The notes under the pieces were generated by a model. It had not been told where the DNA came from and ran no database searches. It worked only from the letters and a program-made list of their open reading frames with translations. From contig JAGLDB010000069.1 in NCBI GenBank assembly GCA_023145935.1, positions 1 to 8,920 of the forward strand: a DNA stretch of 8,920 nucleotides. Direction: 5' to 3'. Origin of the DNA: Candidatus Sabulitectum sp. Its GTDB lineage: Bacteria; Fermentibacterota; Fermentibacteria; Fermentibacterales; Fermentibacteraceae. Positions 1-6,156 of this stretch are shown one piece after another. The first letter of the stretch is position 1; every line of letters begins with the position of its first letter. The position numbers were made by a program, and so were the translations under genes.

Positions 1-6
1 TCGCCA

Positions 7-609
7 ATGGGGTATGCATTGGAAATTCTTCGTAAAGGGGTCCATTTCGGATCTTTGATTATACCTGCTTCAGCTATCTTTCTGCACCGGATGGAAATGG
101 TTCTGATCCTGGCTGCTTTGTCTTTTGGTATGCTTATTGTTGACATTATCCGATCCCGCAACAAGGTTTTCCGCAAATTCTTTCTTGGTCTTTTCGGGAA
201 AGTTCTCAGGGGCAAAGAGCAGGATGGAGGAATGACCGCGTCAACTGTGCTCATGGCAAGTGCGGCTCTTACAATTCTTCTTTTCCGGACGGAGATAGCA
301 GTCTCCGCTCTTGTCTTTCTTTCTGTTGGTGATTCTTTTGCAGCTCTTGTGGGGAAAAAATTCGGCAGAACAGTTCTTGTTTCCGGAAGAACCCTGGAAG
401 GAAGTCTTGCTGCTCTGCTCAGTTGTCTTTTGGTTTCCATGCCTCTGCTTTCCATTTCATCTGCCAGAGGCTGGGCTCTTTCCCCGTTGGCACTTGCTGC
501 CGGGGCAGTGGCAGCCACACTTGCTGAGCTATTTGAAATTCCTCTTGATGACAATTTAAGAATTCCAATTATTGCGGGGCTTGTTATGGAAATGGTCATG
601 CCGGGATGA
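7..609 (+). CDS. CTP-dependent lipid kinase, DGK1/SEC59/phytol kinase (VTE5) family
   Basis: Polytopic inner-membrane protein of about 200 residues. The family phosphorylates a lipid alcohol (diacylglycerol, dolichol or phytol) with CTP, and bacterial members are often mislabelled phosphatidate cytidylyltransferase. Seen in the sequence: an N-terminal RKGVH (residues 9-13) equivalent to the family's RK-x-x-H; a loop with GGMTAST (74-80) matching the usual G-x-T-x-AT block; the nucleotide-binding pair VGDSFAALVG (107-116) and TLEGS (129-133); and a C-terminal AELFEIPLDDNL (173-184), the family's DDN block. Hydrophobic segments lie near 14-27, 30-48, 78-93, 96-117, 134-150 and 158-175. The frame is open through base 1, so the true start could lie left of the window, but an ATG this close to the RK-x-x-H motif suits the family. 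Its end overlaps miaB by ATGA. The lipid substrate cannot be read from the sequence. Confidence 0.75.
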   Translation: MGYALEILRKGVHFGSLIIPASAIFLHRMEMVLILAALSFGMLIVDIIRSRNKVFRKFFLGLFGKVLRGKEQDGGMTASTVLMASAALTILLFRTEIAVSALVFLSVGDSFAALVGKKFGRTVLVSGRTLEGSLAALLSCLLVSMPLLSISSARGWALSPLALAAGAVAATLAELFEIPLDDNLRIPIIAGLVMEMVMPG

Positions 610-1889
610 TTTGCCACATCGAGGTCTACGGCTGTCAGATGAATGTTCACGACGGAGAGATCCTGTCCGGTATACTTAAAGCAGCAGGGCATACAGTGGT
701 TGATAATGCTTCGAAAGCTGAAGCTGTATTCGTGGTTACCTGTGCTGTTAGAGAGCATGCAGAAACAAGAGCACTGGGAAGAGTAACCCACCTTGCGGGG
801 ATTCCAGAAAAAAAGCCCATAATGGTTCTCTGCGGTTGTGTTGCTCAGGAACACGGTGAAAAACTTCTTAAGAGGATGAAACTGCTTGATCTTGTCATCG
901 GTCCTGATGTGTATCACCTGATACCTGAACTGCTTCAAGAACGCAGAAGAGTTGCTGTTACTACACAGGGTACGGAAGACTATGAACTGGTGACCCCGGT
1001 AAGAAAGCAGTTTCCTAGATCATTTGTTACAGTTATGCGCGGATGTAACAATTTCTGCACCTACTGTATAGTGCCATATGTCAGGGGAAGAGAGCGCAGC
1101 CGGCCTTTGGAACTCATTCTAAAAGAGGTGAGGGGGCTTGTTGAGGCAGGCTACGGTGAGATCACTCTGCTGGGGCAGAATGTCAATTCCTATACTCATA
1201 ACGGTACAGATTTCCCAAAGCTTCTTGAAGAAGTTTCCGCCATTGCCGGTGACAGATGCCGGGTGCGGTTTGTAACCAGTCATCCAAGGGATCTAAACGA
1301 AGAACTGGCATCGGTCATGGCTTCCAGAAAGAACATATGCAATCAGTTTCATCTTCCAGCTCAATCGGGTAATGACAGAATTCTAAAGACAATGAGAAGA
1401 GGGTATACCCGAAATGAGTACCTCCGTAAGGTAGCTATGTTGAGGGACCTTATGCCGGATATAGTTCTTTCAACAGATATGATAGCCGGATTTCCCGGGG
1501 AAACGCTTGAAGAATTCGAAGATACAGTTTCTCTGCTTGAAGAAGTCAGGTACGACTACGCTTTTCTCTTCAGGTACAGCGAGCGGGATGGTACGGCAGC
1601 TTTGAATATTTCTTCGCCTGTTCCGGAAAAGGAAAGGCTGAGAAGGCTTTCAATCCTTCAAGAACTTCAGACTGATATAACCATGGAAAGATCTAAAGAG
1701 ATAATTGGAAGAGAAATGACCGTTCTGGTAACAGGGCCAGCCAGGCGAGAAGGGCAGATGGCCTCAAGAACCATGGGTAACCGGCTGGTCATTCTGGAAT
1801 CGCTAGACTATTCTCCAGGTGATTTGGTGCCTGTGACCATTGTAAGGGCAGATGGTTACACCCATTTCGGGGAACCGTTGTTTGTCTGA
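606..1889 (+). CDS. miaB: MiaB, tRNA-2-methylthio-N6-dimethylallyladenosine synthase
   Basis: Radical-SAM methylthiotransferase that adds the 2-methylthio group to i6A37 of tRNAs reading codons that begin with U. It carries two 4Fe-4S clusters. The 427 residues show the full UPF0004-radical SAM-TRAM order. Cluster 2 cysteines are C10 (in YGCQMN), C46 and C78 (in CGCVAQ). The radical SAM triad is C147-x3-C151-x2-C154 in RGCNNFCTYC, followed by IVPYVRGRERSRP, which marks MiaB rather than MtaB or RimO. A TRAM RNA-binding domain covers about residues 365-425. The length is slightly below the usual 440-470. The ATG overlaps the upstream stop as ATGA and has no strong Shine-Dalgarno sequence, suggesting translational coupling. 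No miaA, which makes the substrate, is visible in this window. Confidence 0.95.
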   Translation: MICHIEVYGCQMNVHDGEILSGILKAAGHTVVDNASKAEAVFVVTCAVREHAETRALGRVTHLAGIPEKKPIMVLCGCVAQEHGEKLLKRMKLLDLVIGPDVYHLIPELLQERRRVAVTTQGTEDYELVTPVRKQFPRSFVTVMRGCNNFCTYCIVPYVRGRERSRPLELILKEVRGLVEAGYGEITLLGQNVNSYTHNGTDFPKLLEEVSAIAGDRCRVRFVTSHPRDLNEELASVMASRKNICNQFHLPAQSGNDRILKTMRRGYTRNEYLRKVAMLRDLMPDIVLSTDMIAGFPGETLEEFEDTVSLLEEVRYDYAFLFRYSERDGTAALNISSPVPEKERLRRLSILQELQTDITMERSKEIIGREMTVLVTGPARREGQMASRTMGNRLVILESLDYSPGDLVPVTIVRADGYTHFGEPLFV

Positions 1890-1917
1890 TAGAAATACTA
1901 TCAATTCCAATTGGAAT
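1887..1917. promoter_or_regulatory. Two abutting inverted repeats between miaB and the restriction genes
   Basis: TGATAG (1887-1892) and CTATCA (1898-1903) form a 6-bp stem with a 5-base loop, and the left arm includes the miaB stop codon. Directly next to it, 1904-1917 is a perfect 14-bp palindrome, ATTCCAATTGGAAT. No T-tract follows at once (a short TTCTTTTTAC lies near 1947-1956), so this is not a canonical Rho-independent terminator. It could be a weak terminator of the miaB operon, an operator for the restriction genes, or both. I could not place a good sigma-70 promoter in the 117-129 bases before the endonuclease. Confidence 0.3.
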
Positions 1918-2018
1918 CAGATGACTACTGTTTCAGATACGGTACTTCTTTTTACTTAGACAGTGATCTTCTAATGTGATATGTTTGAAACTGGCAGTTC
2001 TAACTAATGGAAGTGAAC

Positions 2019-2900
2019 ATGAAGAAAAAATCTCAACCACTGGCAGAAGTATTTGGGCATTTACCTGCTGATTTCAGCTCCAGGGCAGATAGATTCAGGA
2101 ATAGAAAACTCTGTCCGTTCAATAACAAGGTTCCAAATTGTACAAAAGATAAGGCAAAAGATCCATTGGGTGTGTGCAGCATAAATTTTCAAGGTAAACC
2201 TGTAATCACTTGTCCTGTCAGGTTTCGTGAAGACTGGCTAATAACTGAAGGCGCTGCTGATTTTTTCTTTCCAAAAGATACATCATGGTCTTCTTTAACT
2301 GAAGTAAGACTTCGGGATTATTATGGAAAATCCGCCGGAAACATTGATGTTGTTTTAGTTGCATATGATAATCAGGGAAAGGTTTGTGACTTTGGTTCAC
2401 TTGAGATCCAAGCTGTCTATATTTCAGGAAATGTTAGAGACCCCTTCAAATACTACATGTCTGATTGCGAAGCAAATGCAGAGATGGATTGGACTTCAGA
2501 ATCCAAATATCCTCGACCGGATTTTCTTTCATCGTCCCGGAAGCGATTAGTGCCGCAGCTTCTTTTTAAAGGTGAGATTCTTCATCAGTGGAAGAAGAAA
2601 ATGGCTGTAGCATTAGACAGGAGTTTCTTTGAAACTTTACCTGAGTTGAAAGAAGTAAATCGTGATGAAGCTGAAATCGCCTGGCTTGTTTATGATTTGG
2701 AACTGAACAGTAAAAATACCTGCTATACGTTGGTTCACAACAAAACAGTTTACACTAAATTTATGGATTCAATTAATGCAATTGCTCGCCCCCGTGTCGG
2801 TGATATGAGTAAGTTTATGAGTTATCTGCAGATCAAAGTAGACAAAAAACTTGAATTGCCACCGCTTAACGAAACTATTGAGAATCCGTTTGAGGACTGA
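2019..2900 (+). CDS. NotI-family Type II restriction endonuclease
   Basis: Predicted PD-(D/E)XK endonuclease. It follows the order seen in NotI: AEVFGH near the N-terminus (like EFFGHR in NotI), then four cysteines, C32 in LCPF, C41, C53 in GVC and C65 in TCP. They match in order and local context the Fe-Cys4 rubredoxin-like site of NotI. The catalytic segment is NIDVVLVAY (D110), then SLEIQAVYISG (E129 and Q131), equivalent to the Asp...Glu-x-Gln centre and GVLEIQTMDFHG of NotI. From the start chosen here it has 293 residues, shorter than NotI (383). The ATG at 2019 is preferred over the in-frame ATG at 2007 because GGAAG at 2009-2013 lies 5 bases before it. Sampled lines are AT-rich (21/60 GC at 2341-2400, 19/60 at 2701-2760), unlike the neighbours, which suggests transfer. 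A methylase follows 3 bases later. The recognition site is unknown. Confidence 0.85.
   Translation: MKKKSQPLAEVFGHLPADFSSRADRFRNRKLCPFNNKVPNCTKDKAKDPLGVCSINFQGKPVITCPVRFREDWLITEGAADFFFPKDTSWSSLTEVRLRDYYGKSAGNIDVVLVAYDNQGKVCDFGSLEIQAVYISGNVRDPFKYYMSDCEANAEMDWTSESKYPRPDFLSSSRKRLVPQLLFKGEILHQWKKKMAVALDRSFFETLPELKEVNRDEAEIAWLVYDLELNSKNTCYTLVHNKTVYTKFMDSINAIARPRVGDMSKFMSYLQIKVDKKLELPPLNETIENPFED
2892..2896 (+). promoter_or_regulatory. Shine-Dalgarno site supporting the TTG start of the methylase
   Basis: GAGGA at 2892-2896, inside the last codons of the endonuclease, lies 7 bases before TTG at 2904-2906. The frame has no ATG for over 100 codons after this point, while conserved motif X starts near residue 31. 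TTG is therefore the best start. GTG near 2961 (before NVASVPQ) is possible but less well placed. Confidence 0.6.
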
Positions 2901-2903
2901 GAA

Positions 2904-3854
2904 TTGGAAATAGAACAGTATTCCCTCTTTGGAGATGTTATACACACTGGATACAAAGCAGTGAATGTTGCTTCTGTTCCGCAGAGAAGTTTGTTCAGGT
3001 ATCCCGGCGGTAAAACCTGGTTTGTTCCTCGACTGAGAGAATGGCTTAAGTCTCAAATTGATAGACCAGTCATTTTTATTGAACCATTTGCAGGTGGAGG
3101 AATTGCTTCTTTAACTGCTGTTTGTGAGAATCTGGTTAGTTCAGCTTTGTTGATAGAATTAGATGAAGATGTGGCAGCAGTATGGGAAGTAGTGACTTCT
3201 GGAGACGGAGGTTGGCTGGCTGATAGAATTCTTTCCTTTGAAATGAATAATGGGAATGCTGCAACTGTAATAAGCGACAACCCGGAATCTTTGCGCGAGC
3301 GGGCTTTCAGAACAATAGTGAAGAATCGTTGCACGCATGGTGGGATTATGGCAGCAGGTGCCGGATTATTGAAAAAAGGAGAATCAGGCAAAGGTGTTCT
3401 TTCCAGATGGTATCCGGAGACTCTTGCAAGGCGAATAAAGGCAATACATTTGGTTCACAGTAAGCTGGAATTCAAGCATTCTGATGGCTATGGCGTGCTT
3501 GATGAATACAAGGATGATAAAGACGCTGTATTCTTTATTGATCCACCATACACTGCCGGTGGGAAAAAAGCGGGGAATAGACTGTACACGCATAGTAAAG
3601 TTAACCACGAATTACTGTTTCAGAAGTGTAGTGGCCTTAGCGGTGATTTCATTATGACATATGACAACTGTGCTGAAGTCCGGGATTTAACAGTCAGGTA
3701 CGGTTTGCAGGCAAAACCGATTCCAATGAAGAACACACACCATGCTGAAATGACTGAACTGGTTATTGGAAGAAATCTGGACTGGATGGATGGCATAAAC
3801 AGGGTGCTGGAGCAGCAGGCTCAATATAAAGGAGCAAAAGCCTCAGAAACTTGA
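2904..3854 (+). CDS. D12-class N6-adenine DNA methyltransferase (restriction-modification partner)
   Basis: SAM-dependent methylase expected to modify adenine N6 in DNA, in the Dam/D12 family. In 316 residues the motifs come in the alpha order. Motif X is FRYPGGK (31-37) and motif I IEPFAGGG (59-66). An acidic motif II is LIELDED (83-89), and the D12-type NRCTHGG is at 141-147. A variable stretch follows, probably including target recognition. Catalytic motif IV is DPPY (213-216), followed by GDFIMTYDN (247-255). The end, with THHAEMTELVIG (278-289), looks complete. The start is TTG. It lies 3 bases after the endonuclease, so the two are almost surely co-transcribed, and it should protect the host from that enzyme. 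A solitary or phage-type Dam-like role is the alternative, made less likely by this adjacency. It converges on xseB with a 17-base gap. Confidence 0.9.
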   Translation: MEIEQYSLFGDVIHTGYKAVNVASVPQRSLFRYPGGKTWFVPRLREWLKSQIDRPVIFIEPFAGGGIASLTAVCENLVSSALLIELDEDVAAVWEVVTSGDGGWLADRILSFEMNNGNAATVISDNPESLRERAFRTIVKNRCTHGGIMAAGAGLLKKGESGKGVLSRWYPETLARRIKAIHLVHSKLEFKHSDGYGVLDEYKDDKDAVFFIDPPYTAGGKKAGNRLYTHSKVNHELLFQKCSGLSGDFIMTYDNCAEVRDLTVRYGLQAKPIPMKNTHHAEMTELVIGRNLDWMDGINRVLEQQAQYKGAKASET

Positions 3855-3871
3855 AGCACCTCGAAAAATTA

Positions 3872-4069
3872 CTAGCCATCAATCTCAGTGAGCATCTCTG
3901 ACACTGATGTCTCAGTTTTCTTTAGACGCTCCCGGAGTGTTTTTATCAGTTGTCCTGCTCTTTGAACCTTTTCTTCCAGTTCATCAACAGGGCAGTGGTC
4001 ACGGCTGACAGAGTCAACGATCTCCTGCAGTTCCGTGAGCATCTGTGAATAAGTCATTTCTTCAATCAT
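3872..4069 (-). CDS. xseB: Exonuclease VII small subunit XseB
   Basis: Small helical subunit of exonuclease VII, a cytoplasmic nuclease that degrades single-stranded DNA from both ends into oligonucleotides. Several XseB copies bind the coiled coil of each XseA. The 65 residues match the family pattern: YSQMLTELQEIVDSV (7-21), a C-P-V-D-E-L-E turn, then a long helix QRAGQLIKTLRERLKKTE ending in VSEMLTEI. This is the expected helical hairpin. It is somewhat shorter than E. coli XseB (80 residues), with the usual loss at the ends. Its ATG lies inside the end of xseA, with an 8-base overlap. A GGAG about 7 bases before the ATG supports the start, and the layout implies coupled translation. Confidence 0.9.
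   Translation of the reverse strand: MIEEMTYSQMLTELQEIVDSVSRDHCPVDELEEKVQRAGQLIKTLRERLKKTETSVSEMLTEIDG
3889..3924 (+). terminator. Possible Rho-independent terminator of the restriction operon, inside xseB
   Basis: On the + strand TGAGCATC (3889-3896) pairs with GATG-T-CTCA (3906-3914). This gives 8 base pairs with one bulged T and a 9-base loop, followed by GTTTTCTTTAG. It lies 35 bases after the methylase stop. The same bases encode the C-terminus of XseB on the other strand, so any terminator function is superimposed on coding sequence. An alternative 6-bp stem, TCAGTG/CACTGA (3885-3890/3902-3907), competes with it. The stem is modest and partly AT. Confidence 0.3.
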
Positions 4070-5330
4070 TTACTTTCTCCTTAACAACCGCAGCGAGCCA
4101 TCCCTTGTCCATAGATATTTTTATGGTCTGTCCTTCATTTACGGCACTGATGGTTCGCAGTGGAAAACCGTCTGTGTTTCTGACCACAGCCCAGCCAAGT
4201 TTGAGCATTTTTTTCGGGTCGCGTATCTCCACCTGCTTCTCTGCTTCTGAAATTAACGATTCCTGTCGATGAAGTTCTGCCATAACCGACATATTGAGTT
4301 TCGACGCAAGTTTGTGCAGTACTTCCGATTTTCTTTTCGGAAGAGACGCCAGATAGAGAGTCAAGTTTCCTGCAAGGTTCCCTATTTTAAGATTTTCCAT
4401 CTGAATTCGGGGAGAAACACTGGATACAAGAGACCGGTTCAGGATGGATACCTTGTCGTCAAACCTTGCCACAGCATCCACTAGAATTGATGCAGCATGC
4501 GTTGGGGTTTTAGCTCTGGTGTGTGCTGCGTGATCTGGTAGAGTGGTGTCTATCTCGTGGCCGATGGCGGAAATTACAGGCCAGGGAAGCTGTGCTATTG
4601 TTCTTGCTATCGTCTCATTGTTGAACCAGGCCAGGTCGGTTGCAGATCCGCCTCCACGGGTTAGAACAACAGCATCAAGTTTGTTACCGCCGATATTCAC
4701 CAAAAGCCTGTTGAAGGCTCCGCAGACAGAATCGGATGTTTCAGAGCCCTGCATAGTGGCCCACGCAGCATATACCCGAAACGGGTAACCGGATTCGTCC
4801 AGTGTTTTTACAAAGTCTTTTTCTGCAGCAGACCCCCTGGAGGTCACAAGACCGATGTTAAGTGGGACTTCAGGAAAGGGGAATGTTCCGTTTTCCCGAA
4901 GTACTCCTTCTTTTTCAAGTTGCTGAATAAGCCGCTGAAGGAGAACAGCTGATGAATCTCCTGCGAAATCCGCATCGAAGCCTTTCATTATCAGCTGAAA
5001 ACGGCCTGACCGATCCCAGAAGCTCACGGAAACCAGGATTCTTACTTCCACATCATTTTCCAGCTCAAAGAGCTTTGCCTGTCTGCCTGCCTCAATTGCT
5101 ATTCTGGATCTGTCTCCGGCGAAAAGGGCACAATCTGCAACTGCAGGAGACTGTTCGCCAGGCTCTGAAATATCCGCAAGCTGAAAATAAGTATGCCCTC
5201 TGCCTGAAACTCTTCTGAGCCCGGTGATAATTCCTCTGATCCACACAGGTTCGGGAAAAGCAGATTGAAGAGTTCTTTTTACAGACTGATTCAGCTTTAG
5301 AACTGTGAGATCTGAAACCTGGGCCATCAT
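4062..5330 (-). CDS. xseA: Exonuclease VII large (catalytic) subunit XseA
   Basis: Catalytic subunit of exonuclease VII, used in mismatch repair and removal of single-stranded DNA. The N-terminal OB-fold (about 6-115) includes VWIRGIITGLRR and HTYFQLAD. The catalytic domain shows GLVTSRGSAAEKDF (160-173), LTRGGGSATDLAWFNNE (223-239), ISAIGHEIDTT (253-263) and RAKTPTHAA (272-280), all conserved in XseA. A charged helical region follows (about 285-375) and would bind XseB, then a short beta-rich tail ends in GWLAAVVKEKV. At 422 residues it is slightly shorter than E. coli XseA (456), mostly in the coiled-coil part. Two ATG codons stand in tandem. The first (5330) overlaps the upstream stop by 4 bases (ATGA), so it is probably coupled to the gene before it. 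Confidence 0.95.
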   Translation of the reverse strand: MMAQVSDLTVLKLNQSVKRTLQSAFPEPVWIRGIITGLRRVSGRGHTYFQLADISEPGEQSPAVADCALFAGDRSRIAIEAGRQAKLFELENDVEVRILVSVSFWDRSGRFQLIMKGFDADFAGDSSAVLLQRLIQQLEKEGVLRENGTFPFPEVPLNIGLVTSRGSAAEKDFVKTLDESGYPFRVYAAWATMQGSETSDSVCGAFNRLLVNIGGNKLDAVVLTRGGGSATDLAWFNNETIARTIAQLPWPVISAIGHEIDTTLPDHAAHTRAKTPTHAASILVDAVARFDDKVSILNRSLVSSVSPRIQMENLKIGNLAGNLTLYLASLPKRKSEVLHKLASKLNMSVMAELHRQESLISEAEKQVEIRDPKKMLKLGWAVVRNTDGFPLRTISAVNEGQTIKISMDKGWLAAVVKEKVND

Positions 5331-5707
5331 TGAATTTTAAGGGCGAACAATCCACCATTTCCACCGGTATCGTGAACTATGACATAAACGGGACCGGAAT
5401 TCTGCGCATGGTGGGTTAAAGATTCATCACCATCTTCCAGACCACTGACTATGGCAAAAGTAAGAGCATAGTAGAAATCTTCTCTGTAAGGCAGATTCAT
5501 GAAATAATCAAAGTCCATCTCATATGATGCAGTAATCACATCAAAGTTGGTCTGTCCGTCTACAGATTCAACGACGATCCAGTACATGGTTTCCGCATCA
5601 AGGGAAACTGTGTAAACTGCGGTTCCTCCGCGATCCATAGTATCCGTTACATCAAGCAGGGGAGAGGAGGCTGCCAGTGCAATCAAAACAGCACAGAAAG
5701 AAATCAT
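5327..5707 (-). CDS. Small probably secreted protein with PPC-like beta-domain, unknown function
   Basis: A 126-residue protein I do not recognise by name. Residues 1-15 are hydrophobic and end in ALAASS, like a short signal peptide, but with no positive charge before the core. There is no lipobox. The mature part is rich in beta-type segments: AVYTVSLDAETMYWIVVES (30-48), then NFDVITASY (54-62), and late GPVYVIVHDTGGNGGLFALKIQ. This spacing resembles the bacterial pre-peptidase C-terminal (PPC) beta-sandwich, which is a weak pattern-based inference. It is acidic, as exported proteins often are. The start at 5707 has GGAG 5 bases upstream. It is first in an operon with xseA-xseB and overlaps xseA by 4 bases, an odd partnership for an exported protein. 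Confidence 0.65.
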   Translation of the reverse strand: MISFCAVLIALAASSPLLDVTDTMDRGGTAVYTVSLDAETMYWIVVESVDGQTNFDVITASYEMDFDYFMNLPYREDFYYALTFAIVSGLEDGDESLTHHAQNSGPVYVIVHDTGGNGGLFALKIQ

Positions 5708-5722
5708 TTTTTCTCCATTCTT

Positions 5723-5742
5723 TTCATCACAAAAATGATGAA
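5723..5742 (-). promoter_or_regulatory. Hairpin in the leader of the leftward operon
   Basis: TTCATCA (5723-5729) and TGATGAA (5736-5742) form a perfect 7-bp stem with a 6-base loop. On the minus strand it ends just before the GGAG ribosome site of the small secreted gene, about 15 bases before its ATG. It could modulate translation or RNA stability. The stem is mostly AT, so the effect may be small. Confidence 0.3.
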
Positions 5743-5940
5743 GAAGTGGTCTCCAGTCAACCGCATTTTGAACTATTCAGATATCCAACATGCCCATGCG
5801 TGCTAAATCACCATTGAATGAAAGAATAACCAGAGAAATCAATTGTGTTATGAGTGGCATCCCACAAATCGACTAAGAATACAGGGATTCTGACGATGGC
5901 TATTTAGTGGCATAATAAAATCAGAATGAAGTCAATGCGA

Positions 5941-5959
5941 GAGCTGCCGACGGCAGTTC
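5941..5959. other. GC-rich hairpin in the divergent intergenic region
   Basis: GAGCTGCC (5941-5948) pairs with GGCAGTTC (5952-5959) around a GAC loop. This gives 8 base pairs including one G-U on the + strand. It is the strongest stem in the intergenic region. No T-run follows at once on either strand (on the + strand CTTTTAG begins about ten bases later), so it is not a clear terminator. It might be part of a leader RNA or a small dispersed repeat. Confidence 0.35.
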
Positions 5960-6081
5960 AAGAGAGACTTTTAGAAATACAAACAATCTGTTAACAGGAT
6001 TTACTGGTTTGAATCAGTGCAAGTGGAGTATGGGATAAGTCACCATGGGAAGATAAAATAACAACAGTATTTTCGCTAATT

Positions 6082-6136
6082 TGATTAGATGTGGGGGGTT
6101 CCTATTTGCAGGTGATTAGTGTATTATCGTTAATCA
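6082..6136. promoter_or_regulatory. Cluster of TGATTA half-sites before the kinase gene
   Basis: TGATTAG occurs at 6082-6088 and again at 6113-6119, 31 bases apart (about three helical turns). Its inverse TTAATCA lies at 6130-6136. The last two form a 6-bp dyad around a 12-base centre that contains TATTAT (6122-6127), a possible -10 element. No good -35 is found 16-18 bases upstream of it. The first half-site is also half of a small hairpin, CTAAT-TTG-ATTAG (6076-6088). The arrangement has the form of an operator over a promoter, but no regulator is known. Confidence 0.25.
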
Positions 6137-6156
6137 ACAGAAGAAAGGAACAGTAC

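Larger units (their letters stand above)
5708..6156. other. Divergent intergenic region, no gene recognised
   Basis: About 450 bases separate the leftward xse operon from the rightward kinase operon, so promoters for both should lie here. I see no tRNA or conserved RNA. The longest notable + strand reading frame starts at the ATG at 5790 and gives 28 residues without a ribosome site, so I do not call it. On the minus strand TTGACT (just upstream of the 5723-5742 hairpin) is a fair -35, but the -10 at 17 bases, CATTTT, is poor. An imperfect feature is ATTCTGA (5887-5893) paired with TCAGAAT (5921-5927) across 27 bases. AGTGGCAT occurs twice, near 5850 and 5905. Other structures are listed separately. 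Confidence 0.5.

Noticed and set aside
1946..1986. Possible sigma-70 promoter before the endonuclease (TTTACT with TAATGT)
   Set aside because: Spacing is 15 bases and the -10 matches only 3 of 6 positions; not better than chance in AT-rich DNA.
3053..3608. Open frames on the minus strand inside the methylase gene
   Set aside because: They are shadows of a gene with clear D12 motifs and have no protein-like features of their own.
3819..3842. GGCT/AGCC inverted repeat near the end of the methylase as a terminator of the leftward xse operon
   Set aside because: Only a 4-bp stem with a long loop and no T-tract on the minus strand.
5790..5876. Small reading frame of about 28 codons on the + strand in the intergenic region
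   Set aside because: No ribosome binding site, very short, and no recognisable protein features.
6091..6156. GTG start adding 22 residues to the nucleoside kinase
   Set aside because: The added part has no ribosome site and overlaps the dyad-rich control region; ATG at 6157 has a well-spaced AGAAAGGA.
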